A DNA stretch of 64,000 nucleotides, taken from assembly GCA_012103505.1 (NCBI GenBank), contig WLWP01000001.1:1116001-1180000 (forward strand), given 5' to 3'. The notes under the pieces are model-generated. The model made no database searches. It had not been told where the DNA came from and was given only the letters and a program-made list of their open reading frames with translations. The position numbers and the translations under genes are program-made. The DNA is from Pseudomonadales bacterium. Lineage in GTDB: Bacteria > Pseudomonadota > Gammaproteobacteria > Pseudomonadales > Azotimanducaceae. This document shows, piece after piece, positions 1-7,944 of the stretch. The number at the start of each line of letters is the position of its first letter. Within the stretch, counting starts at the first letter, position 1.

Positions 1-375
1 GTCTCTGTCGCAAACTTTATAGCTGAGGTTTTGCGAGACAAAGGGTATCCAACAGTTGTGTTCACAGACAGCCCGCAGGCGATGACCTATCTACAAAACA
101 ATATGGAACAAATTGCGTTGTTGGTGACTGACGGGGCGATGCCTTTAATCACTGGAGTGGAGCTAGCAGAGTTTGCTAAATCAAGATCACCTGATTTACC
201 AATAATATTCATTACCGCGTACACCAAGACGCACAGTGCCCAGGCACTAAAGAAGATTGGTGTCGATCATTATCTGCAGAAACCTTTCAGCATTGAGGAA
301 ATGCTGACAGCGGTCGGTAGCTTGGTATTACAATCTGCGCCAGCACAGCTCAGTTCGCAGAGCGCTGAAGGTTAG
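1..375 (+). CDS. Response-regulator receiver domain, 3' part of a gene cut by the window edge
   Basis: The frame is open to base 1. The TTG at 31 falls inside the receiver fold, so the real start lies outside the window. The visible 124 residues carry the phosphoacceptor Asp in VTDGAMP, the conserved Thr in FITAY and the Lys in LQKPF, which together define a phosphorylatable CheY-like receiver. No DNA-binding or enzymatic domain follows, only a short Ser/Gln/Ala-rich tail. It is therefore either a single-domain regulator or the terminal receiver of a hybrid histidine kinase. No partner kinase is visible, and the next gene is on the other strand. Confidence 0.8.
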   Translation, partial: VSVANFIAEVLRDKGYPTVVFTDSPQAMTYLQNNMEQIALLVTDGAMPLITGVELAEFAKSRSPDLPIIFITAYTKTHSAQALKKIGVDHYLQKPFSIEEMLTAVGSLVLQSAPAQLSSQSAEG

Positions 376-402
376 CCGGTCCATTTTTTGCCCTGTTGGG
401 GC

Positions 403-454
403 GGCAAGAGTTGGGTGGCAAGAGTGGCGCCAAGAGCTGAGGCGCCAAGAGCTG
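403..454. repeat. Short tandem duplications downstream of the receiver gene
   Basis: A 9-bp word (GGCAAGAGT) occurs at 403-411 and 417-425. It is followed by a 14-bp word (GGCGCCAAGAGCTG) at 426-439 and 441-454, so CAAGAG appears four times in about 50 bases. The tract lies between convergent genes (receiver, plus; DUF6152, minus). There is no coding potential and no clear terminator. It looks like replication-slippage duplication. Confidence 0.7.
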
Positions 455-516
455 TTGTTATGAAATGGTGAGCTGCCTTGTTTGAACTGCAGCCCACCTT
501 ATCTCATAGAGATGAT

Positions 517-945
517 CTACCGTTCTGTAGGATCGCGACCATCGGTTGGTGCGCCGGTACCGGAAGATCCCATGAAGATCTTGCTACCGTCCTCGAAGGT
601 CACATCTCGGCCGTTAGCACGTTGTGATCTGTCTTTGGATTGGTAACCATCAACAATTATCACTGTACCCGGAAGTAAAGACTTTCGGTTGAGGCCACGA
701 CGCAAAAGCGTGTTTGGCGTACCGCCTTCAACCATCCAAGACTCTTTTGTTCCGTCTTCTGTGGTGTGCTCCAAATGAATCCAGGCATGCGGGTTAACCC
801 ACTCCACCTTTGTAACCGGGCCCTTCAGGACGAGCGGACGGTTGGGATCGAACTCGGCACCGAATGCATGGTGCGACCACGCGTCAGAAGCATTCATTGC
901 CACGACGACACATAGTAGAGCGATTGCAGAAACTCTAAAAAGCAT
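517..945 (-). CDS. DUF6152 family secreted protein
   Basis: This 142-aa protein starts with a Sec-type signal peptide (hydrophobic stretch at residues 4-20, then a cleavage-like region before SHHAFGAEF). The mature part shows the DUF6152 signature: HHAF near the N-terminus, then FDPNRP, GPVTKVEWVNPHAW and a short beta-rich tail. Members are small periplasmic proteins of unknown function. The next gene on the same strand encodes another exported protein of unknown function (stop at 1011), transcribed toward this one about 65 bases away, so the two probably share a transcript. No catalytic residues can be assigned. The family call is firm; the function is unknown. Confidence 0.8.
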   Translation of the reverse strand: MLFRVSAIALLCVVVAMNASDAWSHHAFGAEFDPNRPLVLKGPVTKVEWVNPHAWIHLEHTTEDGTKESWMVEGGTPNTLLRRGLNRKSLLPGTVIIVDGYQSKDRSQRANGRDVTFEDGSKIFMGSSGTGAPTDGRDPTER

Positions 946-1010
946 ATGATTTACCTTTCTGTGTATTACTATCTTTGAATAGCGCTAAATCGTTGATCGA
1001 GCTACTGCGC

Positions 1011-1856
1011 TTAGCGCGGTAGAGGCTCACGACGCCATTCACCGTACATCAATTCTTCGACAAATTCGACACAGCGAAATTCCATGAGCTGCGCATTGTC
1101 TTCCACACGTCGGTAGAGCGGCATGCGAATGGTCCAAGGCGTCGTAAATGTCGCAGGATCTTCGATGGTTGCCTCGTACTGCATGTGGTAAGGGCTCATC
1201 GGCGTATATCGTTCGGTGACGACCATGGCAGCCGTATGATGATTACCGGCTCGATCAAACCAGGTTCCACCAACCTGTCCGGTCACTTTGACGACGAGCG
1301 TGTCGCCCTCCCAGGTGCCATGTGACCATCCCATCCAACTGTCGACTGGCGCTTCACCAGGATCATCCATATAAACTTCGCGCGTCGCGCCAGCATACTG
1401 ATAAGCCATGAAGACTGAGTCAGCGCTTTGGAAAATCTGGAAAGGTTGCGGCATATAAGTAGCTCGGGGGATACCCGGGAGGAAGCACTTAACTTCTGGA
1501 TCGCGATCGATCCAGTTCGCGTGATTTTCTTCCTTTACTGCTAACGCCTCTGGGGTGTAAGGAATTTTACCGCCAACTACAACGCCTAAACCCGGAGGTA
1601 CCGCACCGGCCGCACCGAGATACAACGTTTTGATTGCGGGTAAAGGTCCCATCGGTCCCTCGCGCAGTTGCATAGAGTGGCTCGCGGTATGCATTTCAAT
1701 ATTGTAGTTTGCAGTGTTGAGTGCCTGCCAAATGCCATTCAAGTCTGGATGAACGCCGTCGGGTCCGCGTGGTGCTTTGTACGTATCAGCAATCGTTGCT
1801 GACGTAAAAAGTGCACATATAACGAACAGTAGACCTGTGCCAAACGATCGCTTCAT
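1011..1856 (-). CDS. Secreted protein of unknown function, partner of the DUF6152 gene
   Basis: The open frame runs up to 2114, but that would overlap the divergent acyl-CoA dehydrogenase. The ATG at 1856 is better: it follows a strong ribosome-binding site (AGGGGGAT) and begins a typical signal peptide (Lys-Arg, hydrophobic core, cleavage after ATIADT). The mature part, about 260 residues, has a conserved-looking C-terminal section with WEGDTLVV, TWFDRAGN, ERYTP and MPLYRR. I recall similar proteins beside DUF6152 genes in marine and soil bacteria, with no known activity. It is probably periplasmic and co-transcribed with the DUF6152 gene downstream. Confidence 0.7.
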   Translation of the reverse strand: MKRSFGTGLLFVICALFTSATIADTYKAPRGPDGVHPDLNGIWQALNTANYNIEMHTASHSMQLREGPMGPLPAIKTLYLGAAGAVPPGLGVVVGGKIPYTPEALAVKEENHANWIDRDPEVKCFLPGIPRATYMPQPFQIFQSADSVFMAYQYAGATREVYMDDPGEAPVDSWMGWSHGTWEGDTLVVKVTGQVGGTWFDRAGNHHTAAMVVTERYTPMSPYHMQYEATIEDPATFTTPWTIRMPLYRRVEDNAQLMEFRCVEFVEELMYGEWRREPLPR

Positions 1857-1995
1857 TGAAATCCCCCTAAATCGCGATTGCTCTGAAAAGAACAATGTTA
1901 GCACAATGATTGCGCGTGACACCTTAACAAAGTGACGCAACCCTACCCTAATCGCGTCGGAGACGGCACAATCGAATCTACAGGGGGGAAGACCA

Positions 1996-3186
1996 ATGAG
2001 CACACCGATAGCGAGCGCTGAGACTAGCGCAGAGAAACTGCAACAGATCGACCATATCAGAATGGCGGTTCGACAACTTTGTTCAAAATTCGGCGAAGAA
2101 TATTGGCTCGACATGGATCGAACGCTCGGCTATCCGACGGATTTTGTTCAGGAGCTTACGAAAGCTGGTTTTCTTGGTGTTTTGATACCAGAGCAATATG
2201 GTGGTTCTGGCTTAGGTGTTTTAGAAGCAGCTGCTGTCATGGAAGAAGTCTGTCGCTCAGGAGCGCACGCAGGTGTCTGCCATGCGCAGATGTATGTGAT
2301 GGGCTCAGTTCTTCGTCATGGTACGGACGATCAAAAAGCAGCCTATCTTCCTAAAATCGCTAATGGCGAGCTTCGCCTACAAAGTTTCGGTGTGACCGAG
2401 CCGACCACGGGATCTAACACGACCAGTCTGAAAACTGTCGCCAAGCGTGATGGCGATGAGTATGTGATCAATGGCCAGAAAGTATGGATCAGTCGTATTG
2501 AGCACTCGGACTTAATGGTCTTGCTCGCCCGCACCATGGATCGCGACAAAGTGACCAAGAAAACCGATGGTTTGTCAGCCTTTATCATCGATGTCAAAGC
2601 GGCAGAAGGTAACGGTTTAGAGATACGTCCAATCGAATCTATGATCAATCACCATTCTTGTGAACTTTTCTTTGATGATCTCAGGATTCCCGCAGAGAAT
2701 TTGTTGGGCCAGGAAGGGAAAGGTTTTAAGGTCATTTTGGATGGTATGAATGCGGAGCGCATTTTGATTGCTGCTGAATGTGTGGGCGATGGTCGCTACT
2801 TCATAGAGAAGGCGACGGATTATGCGAAGGAGCGTGTGGTATTCGATCGGCCTATCGGTCAGAACCAGGGGGTCCAATTCCCAATCGCGAGAGCCTACAC
2901 CCAAGTCGAGGCTGCCTCTCTCATGGTGGAAAAGGCTGCCAACCTCTTCGACTCTGGTTTACCTTGCGGTGCAGAAGCGAACATGGCGAAAATGCTAGCG
3001 TCTGAGGCATCTTGGCAAGCGGGTGACACTTGTATGCAAACTCATGGCGGCTTTGCGTTCGCGAAGGAATATCATATTGAACGCAAATTCCGAGAAACCC
3101 GGTTGTATCAGATTGCGCCAATTTCCACGAACTTGATCCTTAGTTTCGTGGCCGAGCATGTCTTGGATATGCCTAGATCTTACTAA
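1996..3186 (+). CDS. Acyl-CoA dehydrogenase
   Basis: This 396-aa flavoprotein of the acyl-CoA dehydrogenase family catalyses FAD-dependent alpha,beta-desaturation of an acyl-CoA. Family marks are FGVTEPTTGSNTTSLKT, the YVINGQKVWISR FAD-contact strand, the helix around AERILIAAECVGDGR and the C-terminal MQTHGGFAFAKEYHIER. The usual catalytic Glu of the YEGT type is absent; the segment reads LYQIAPIS. The Glu in NAERILIA sits where isovaleryl- and long-chain enzymes place their base. The start is set by AGGGGGGA six bases upstream of ATG 1996. It is followed 68 bases later by an SDR gene on the same strand, suggesting a small acyl-CoA or branched-acid pathway. The substrate is not predictable. 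Confidence 0.88.
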   Translation: MSTPIASAETSAEKLQQIDHIRMAVRQLCSKFGEEYWLDMDRTLGYPTDFVQELTKAGFLGVLIPEQYGGSGLGVLEAAAVMEEVCRSGAHAGVCHAQMYVMGSVLRHGTDDQKAAYLPKIANGELRLQSFGVTEPTTGSNTTSLKTVAKRDGDEYVINGQKVWISRIEHSDLMVLLARTMDRDKVTKKTDGLSAFIIDVKAAEGNGLEIRPIESMINHHSCELFFDDLRIPAENLLGQEGKGFKVILDGMNAERILIAAECVGDGRYFIEKATDYAKERVVFDRPIGQNQGVQFPIARAYTQVEAASLMVEKAANLFDSGLPCGAEANMAKMLASEASWQAGDTCMQTHGGFAFAKEYHIERKFRETRLYQIAPISTNLILSFVAEHVLDMPRSY

Positions 3187-3254
3187 GCGGTGCGACTCAG
3201 CTCGGAAATTGATCAACACTTTCTTTTAATCATTCGTAATCGAAGGAAATAACT

Positions 3255-4136
3255 TTGGGTAAATTAGATGGAAAAGTCGCGGTAGTCACCGGGGCGGGCG
3301 GCGGATTAGGTCGCGCGCACGCGTTGTTACTGGCTCATGAAGGCGCATCAGTAGTGGTGAATGATTTGGGCGGCGACCGTCACGGTGATGGCGCTGGAAC
3401 TAGTATGGCGGATGCGGTTGTCGAGGAGATCAATGCCAACGGCGGACAAGCGGTCGCGCATTACGGTTCTGTAACCAACGATGATGATGCTGCCGGTATG
3501 GTTGCAAAAGCAGTGGATAGCTTCGGTCGCCTCGACATACTCATCAACAATGCCGGGATACTGCGGGATAAGTCGTTCAAGAACATTACGGATGCTGAAT
3601 GGGATCTTGTTATCGAAGTTCATTTACGTGGTACGTACCTTGTGACCAAGCATGCATGGCAGCAGATGCTCGCGCAGAACGAAGGCGGCCGAATCGTCAT
3701 GACATCATCAACCTCCGGATTAATCGGCAACTTTGGGCAAACTAACTACGGAGCAGCTAAGGCAGGGATTGCAGGCTTCATGCGAGTACTCGCGCTGGAG
3801 GGTATGAAATACGGTATTACCGTGAATGTGTTAGCCCCTGCGGCGCTCAGCAGGATGACAGAAGACGTGATGCCGGATACACCAGATCTTGATAAACGCC
3901 TCGCACCAGAAAAAGTCTCACCAACGGTTGTGTGGTTGTGCACCGATGATGCGGCGAAAGTAACCGGGCGCCAGTTTTGCGTTAGCGGCAACAGGACATC
4001 CCTCCTCTCCTGGCGAGTTGATGTGGTCGCGGAGCGTGATGGGCTTGCCGAGCCTTGGAACGTCGAAGAGCTTGGCGACCAGATACTGAACAGCATGGAC
4101 GATTGGCCTAAGTTACTACGACCTATGGAAGTGTAA
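3255..4136 (+). CDS. SDR-family oxidoreductase (3-hydroxyacyl-CoA dehydrogenase-like)
   Basis: A classical short-chain dehydrogenase of 293 aa. It shows the NAD(P)-binding TGAGGGLGRAHA, the NNAG motif, the catalytic Ser region (MTSSTSGLIGN) and YGAAK with the Tyr and Lys pair. The N-terminal half and the VVVNDLGG strand resemble the dehydrogenase unit of multifunctional beta-oxidation enzymes (HSD17B4-type). The start is a TTG at 3255, supported by AAGGA eight bases upstream; no ATG fits the conserved N-terminus. The last 70 residues, after VTGRQFCV, diverge from ordinary SDRs. Position next to an acyl-CoA dehydrogenase suggests a role in acyl-CoA or ketone/alcohol oxidation; this is inference. 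Confidence 0.85.
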   Translation: MGKLDGKVAVVTGAGGGLGRAHALLLAHEGASVVVNDLGGDRHGDGAGTSMADAVVEEINANGGQAVAHYGSVTNDDDAAGMVAKAVDSFGRLDILINNAGILRDKSFKNITDAEWDLVIEVHLRGTYLVTKHAWQQMLAQNEGGRIVMTSSTSGLIGNFGQTNYGAAKAGIAGFMRVLALEGMKYGITVNVLAPAALSRMTEDVMPDTPDLDKRLAPEKVSPTVVWLCTDDAAKVTGRQFCVSGNRTSLLSWRVDVVAERDGLAEPWNVEELGDQILNSMDDWPKLLRPMEV

Positions 4137-4160
4137 ATTTAGAATCGATGAATCAGATTC

Positions 4161-4187
4161 GTACAGCCAAAATTAGTACAGCCAAAA
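4161..4187. repeat. 12-bp direct repeat upstream of the Pho box
   Basis: GTACAGCCAAAA occurs at 4161-4172 and again at 4176-4187, a period of 15 bases, between the SDR gene and the Pho box. It may be a slippage product or an additional binding site; nothing else supports the second reading. Confidence 0.6.
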
Positions 4188-4209
4188 AGGCATAACGCAA
4201 AACCCGATA

Positions 4210-4243
4210 TCGTCATGAAACTGTAACATTGGAGTCCCACTAT
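4210..4243 (+). promoter_or_regulatory. Pho box and phosphate-starvation promoter of the porin gene
   Basis: Two 7-bp half sites, TCGTCAT (4210-4216) and CTGTAAC (4221-4227), are separated by the A-rich spacer GAAA. The PhoB consensus is two CTGTCAT-like repeats 11 bp apart, often with CTGTAAC variants, and about 15 of 18 positions agree here. A -10-like CACTAT (4238-4243) begins exactly ten bases after the box, the spacing of the E. coli phoA promoter. Transcription would start near 4250, ahead of a GGAGA ribosome-binding site at 4263. PhoR and the pst genes follow directly, which makes PhoB control very likely. Confidence 0.75.
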
Positions 4244-4275
4244 GCGCCCATTAGTAATATCTGGAGATTCAGAAA

Positions 4276-5532
4276 ATGGGTCGCAAGAGTGTCTTAGTCG
4301 CGTGCTCGGCATTGGTGGGACTAGCCATGTCCATGACTGCGACTGCCGCAACGGACGATACGACGTCGATAATCGCCGCGCTCAAAGCGCAAATAGAAGC
4401 CTTGGCCGCTCGGGTGGAGACGCTTGAGGCAACTGAAGAGACTAGCAAACACACCAGCATAAAGTCAGCCAAGTCTATTCGTTCCACCGCAGTAGTAGCG
4501 GCACCCGTCACTCAACCTACGCCTATAGTTCAACCATCGACATCATCGTGGACTGACGACATTAGTTTGAAAGGTGACTTTCGTTACCGTCACGAAGCCT
4601 TTGACGTCGACAATCGACGCGACCGACACCGCCAAAGAGTACGTGCGCGCACACAAGTCACCGGCAGAGTGAACGACACTACCAGTGTAGGTTTCGGTCT
4701 CGCGAGTGGTGGCAGCAATCCGATTTCCAGCAATCAAACGTTGGACGATGCTGGTTCGACCAAAGACATTGGCATCGACCTTGCGTACGTAAAGTGGCAA
4801 CCCACGGATTCCACAACAATTCTTGCTGGTAAAATCAAAAACCCAATACACCGGGTGGGCGGTAACTCGCTGTTGTGGGATGGCGATCTCAATCCCGAAG
4901 GCGTGGGGGTTCAGTACCAGAGCGGCAGCTTCTTCGCAAACGGCATCGCCAGTTGGTTGGATGAATCTGGGTCAGATGACGACTCCTACCTAGTCGGTGG
5001 ACAAGTTGGATTGAACAGCGACGCCGGTCCTGGAGTACTCAAAGTAGGCATCGGCTACTTCAATTTTCTCGACACTCGAGGGGAAACACCCTTTTTCAAT
5101 GGCAGTCCGTCGGGTAATCGCATCGACGCCAACGGCCAATACATGAGTGGCTTCGAAATTCTTGAAGGCTTTGCCGAGTTTGGTTTTGACGCTGGCGATG
5201 GGGAGCTCTCGATATTCGCGGATTTTGTACAAAACCTCGATGCCTCTGCGTATGACATGGGCTATGCCCTTGGTGGAACCTACCGAATCAACAAATGGCG
5301 TTTCGGCTATACCTATCAGGAATTAGAGGCTGATGCAGTGCTGGCAACCTTGACGGACTCAGATTTCATCGGTGGCGGTACTGATGGCGAGGGTCATATC
5401 TTGCGCTCCTCGTACGCACTCAGCCAGAACGTCAACCTAAGCGGTACGCTCTTCCTTAACGACAGGAATATAGATTTCGGTAATGAGGAACAATACAAGC
5501 GCCTGATGTTGGACATCAGTTTTAAATATTAG
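4276..5532 (+). CDS. Putative outer-membrane porin, probably phosphate-regulated
   Basis: This 418-aa protein has a signal peptide (residues 1-25, ending in the ATAATD region), then a short coiled coil (IIAALKAQIEALAARVETLE, a porin-associated trimerisation helix) and a Ser/Thr/Pro linker. A beta-barrel of alternating polar/aromatic strands begins at about residue 95 and ends in a terminal aromatic (LDISFKY), the OMP assembly signal. The layout fits the Porin_5 'putative porin' family. The Pho box upstream and phoR-pst downstream suggest a phosphate or anion pore equivalent in role to PhoE or OprP, although the sequence is not visibly related to those. Start ATG 4276 has GGAGA eight bases upstream. 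Confidence 0.75.
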   Translation: MGRKSVLVACSALVGLAMSMTATAATDDTTSIIAALKAQIEALAARVETLEATEETSKHTSIKSAKSIRSTAVVAAPVTQPTPIVQPSTSSWTDDISLKGDFRYRHEAFDVDNRRDRHRQRVRARTQVTGRVNDTTSVGFGLASGGSNPISSNQTLDDAGSTKDIGIDLAYVKWQPTDSTTILAGKIKNPIHRVGGNSLLWDGDLNPEGVGVQYQSGSFFANGIASWLDESGSDDDSYLVGGQVGLNSDAGPGVLKVGIGYFNFLDTRGETPFFNGSPSGNRIDANGQYMSGFEILEGFAEFGFDAGDGELSIFADFVQNLDASAYDMGYALGGTYRINKWRFGYTYQELEADAVLATLTDSDFIGGGTDGEGHILRSSYALSQNVNLSGTLFLNDRNIDFGNEEQYKRLMLDISFKY

Positions 5533-5567
5533 TGTCGATTAGACGGTACGACTGAAAGTTGGGTTTG

Positions 5568-6869
5568 ATGAAAGAAGCGCGTCTCATACTAGGTTTGACT
5601 GTCTTCAGCCTGCTTTTAGGAATCTGGCTGGACAGCCTAGGTTGGGGCTTGTTAATCGGCCTTTGCATTTGGATTTATGTGCAGAGTAGAGAATTTGCCA
5701 AGGTGCAAAGATGGAGCCAACGTCCGCTGCAAAGGCCAAAGAATGGTTTTGACCATTGGTTCAATATCGCCTACGCACCCTATCGTGCATTGCAGCGTCA
5801 AAGACAACGCACACATGCCATGGCTGAGCGACTACGCCAAATCCTCGGACTCGCGGAATTCATTCCCGATGGTGTCATCGTGCTAGGCAACGGTGGCGTT
5901 ATCCAAGGCATAAACCAAGCGGGTAAGAGAATGATGTCCTTGCATGAGAGTGACATTGGACTTGGTCTGGCAACGGTCGCGCGCCAACCAGATTTCGTTG
6001 CCTTCCTGCGTCAAGGAAATGAAGACGAGATTCTAGAATTCACCTCACCTGTCGATCCGATGACAACACTGGAGGCGCGACGCTTCATGGTTGATGAAGA
6101 CGCGAGCATTATCTTGATACGAGACTTAACCACACTTAACAAGTTGCTCACAATGCGACAGAGCTTTGTCGCCAATGTTTCTCACGAACTCCGTACCCCA
6201 TTGGCGGTTGTGCAGGGCTACATGGAGACCATGACGGACGCAGATGAAGACGACGCGCTTCGGCTTGAGTTGATTGATCGGCTAGTCGCGCCAATTGACC
6301 GTATGCGCTCCCTAGTGGACGACCTGATGACGTTGACCCAACTTGAGTCTGGGGATCGCGATCCGCAGTTTGAGATTGTGGATTTGACGAGAGTTGTACG
6401 CAGCGCGTTAGCGGAATTAGGCGGTGTTGACGAAATCCCTTGCGAAGTGACTTTAGAATTAACAGAAGGCGCAACGGTGATTGGGGTCGAGTCTGAGTTG
6501 CACAGCGTCTGTGTCAATCTAATCAGCAACGCTGTTCGCTATGGCGCGGTCGGCGGCATGATCGATGTTGTAGCCGAGGTTGTAGATGGATTAGTACGTC
6601 TTCGTGTCACCGACAAGGGTGTCGGAATTGCACCAGAGCATTTACACAGGCTAACAGAGAGGTTCTACCGCGTAGATTTGGCTGGTGCGCGAGCTAAGGG
6701 TGGTACAGGTCTAGGCTTGGCGATCGTTAAGCACATATTGCGACGCCATGAGTCGGCCCTGGAAATCACCAGCTCTCTGGGTCGCGGTAGCACTTTCGCC
6801 TGCGAATTTGTACACAAATCGAGTCCAGATTCGATACTGAATCCGGCTCTTCCAGTAATCCAACATTAA
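5568..6869 (+). CDS. phoR: Phosphate regulon sensor histidine kinase PhoR
   Basis: A 433-aa membrane kinase that phosphorylates PhoB. Order of parts: two close N-terminal membrane segments (residues 5-45), a short linker, a PAS-like domain (about 90-190), HisKA with the phospho-acceptor His206 in NVSHELRTP, and the HATPase with N box [11 protein letters not shown]1 [11 protein letters not shown] and G2 [13 protein letters not shown]. This short-periplasmic-loop arrangement is that of PhoR. ATG 5568 is preferred over the in-frame TTG at 5559. It sits between the Pho-box porin and pstS, so it is probably transcribed with them. Unusually, its cognate phoB is not adjacent but lies at 34335. Confidence 0.9.
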   Translation: MKEARLILGLTVFSLLLGIWLDSLGWGLLIGLCIWIYVQSREFAKVQRWSQRPLQRPKNGFDHWFNIAYAPYRALQRQRQRTHAMAERLRQILGLAEFIPDGVIVLGNGGVIQGINQAGKRMMSLHESDIGLGLATVARQPDFVAFLRQGNEDEILEFTSPVDPMTTLEARRFMVDEDASIILIRDLTTLNKLLTMRQSFVANVSHELRTPLAVVQGYMETMTDADEDDALRLELIDRLVAPIDRMRSLVDDLMTLTQLESGDRDPQFEIVDLTRVVRSALAELGGVDEIPCEVTLELTEGATVIGVESELHSVCVNLISNAVRYGAVGGMIDVVAEVVDGLVRLRVTDKGVGIAPEHLHRLTERFYRVDLAGARAKGGTGLGLAIVKHILRRHESALEITSSLGRGSTFACEFVHKSSPDSILNPALPVIQH

Positions 6870-6886
6870 GGACACGAAACGAAACA

Positions 6887-7939
6887 ATGAATATTCGAAG
6901 CATTTTGTATATTTTTTTGGTGTTGTCGCTTGCCGCCTGTGGAGATGATCCAACACCGGCAGCAACGAACAATTCAGCGCCAGTAGCTGCAAAACAAATA
7001 GAAATTCAAGCCGCACCGACAGCTGCGATAACGGAACTGGCTGCAACAGCAGATGAGTTGGCGACTTACGCTAGAGTCAGTGGTATTTCCGGCAACCTAT
7101 CCAGTATTGGCTCAGACACCCTGGCAAATCTCATGACGCTTTGGACGGAGTCTTTCAAGCGTCACTATCCCAGCGTCAACATCCAGGTTCAAGCGGCGGG
7201 ATCCTCCACCGCGCCACCAGCGCTCACCGAAGGCACAGCAAACTTTGGTCCCATGAGCCGTGCTATGAAGGATAAAGAGATCGAAGCATTTGAGAGTCGC
7301 CACGGCTACAAGCCAACGCCGATACGTGTGGCCATTGATGCACTCGCTGTGTACGTCCATAAAGACAACCCGTTGAATGAGCTGTCCATTGATCAAGTAG
7401 ATGGGGTTTTCTCCGTGACGAGACGTTGTGGCGCTAACGATGAGATTAACTCATGGGGCGAGTTGGGACTGCCCGGAAGTTGGACCGATCGACCGATTCA
7501 ACTCTACGGGCGAAATTCCGTTTCGGGGACATACGGCTATTTCAAGAAAGTGGCACTGTGCTCTGGAGACTTTAAGAACAGTGTTAACGAACAGCCTGGC
7601 TCAGCATCAGTTGTCCAAGCTGTGGCTTCTTCACTAAACGGCCTTGGTTATTCCGGTATTGGCTACATCACCTCAGGTGTGAAAACCCTGGCCCTATCCA
7701 GTGACGGTCAACCAGCGGTTGCTGCAACCGCTGAAAACGCGGTTAGCGGCGATTATGCGCTATCACGGTTCTTGTACGTCTATGTGAACAAGAAGCCAAA
7801 TCAAGCGTTCCCCCCGTTAGAGCGAGAGTTTCTGAGCATGGTTTTGTCTGAAGAAGGACAAGACGTCGTTGCGAAGGATGGGTATATCCCAGTCAGCCCA
7901 GAAGTTGCCGCTCGTGAACTGGCTAAGATTCGAGGCTAG
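6887..7939 (+). CDS. pstS: Phosphate ABC transporter substrate-binding lipoprotein PstS
   Basis: This 350-aa periplasmic phosphate-binding protein has a lipoprotein signal: the lipobox LAAC puts the lipidated Cys at residue 18, followed by an Ala/Thr/Pro-rich linker. The binding-protein fold begins near residue 65. Phosphate-contact segments are visible in [31 protein letters not shown] and [14 protein letters not shown]. The gene begins 17 bases after phoR and ends 5 bases before pstC, consistent with one transcript. It captures phosphate that passes the outer membrane and hands it to PstC/PstA. Confidence 0.93.
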   Translation: MNIRSILYIFLVLSLAACGDDPTPAATNNSAPVAAKQIEIQAAPTAAITELAATADELATYARVSGISGNLSSIGSDTLANLMTLWTESFKRHYPSVNIQVQAAGSSTAPPALTEGTANFGPMSRAMKDKEIEAFESRHGYKPTPIRVAIDALAVYVHKDNPLNELSIDQVDGVFSVTRRCGANDEINSWGELGLPGSWTDRPIQLYGRNSVSGTYGYFKKVALCSGDFKNSVNEQPGSASVVQAVASSLNGLGYSGIGYITSGVKTLALSSDGQPAVAATAENAVSGDYALSRFLYVYVNKKPNQAFPPLEREFLSMVLSEEGQDVVAKDGYIPVSPEVAARELAKIRG

Positions 7940-7944
7940 GGAGA

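Noticed and set aside
1857..2114. 86-residue N-terminal extension of the secreted protein at 1011-1856
   Set aside because: It would overlap the divergent acyl-CoA dehydrogenase start, has no ribosome-binding site, and the signal peptide begins at ATG 1856.
4242..4427. Small ORF starting in the porin leader
   Set aside because: It overlaps the porin signal peptide in another frame, has no ribosome-binding site and begins at the predicted -10.
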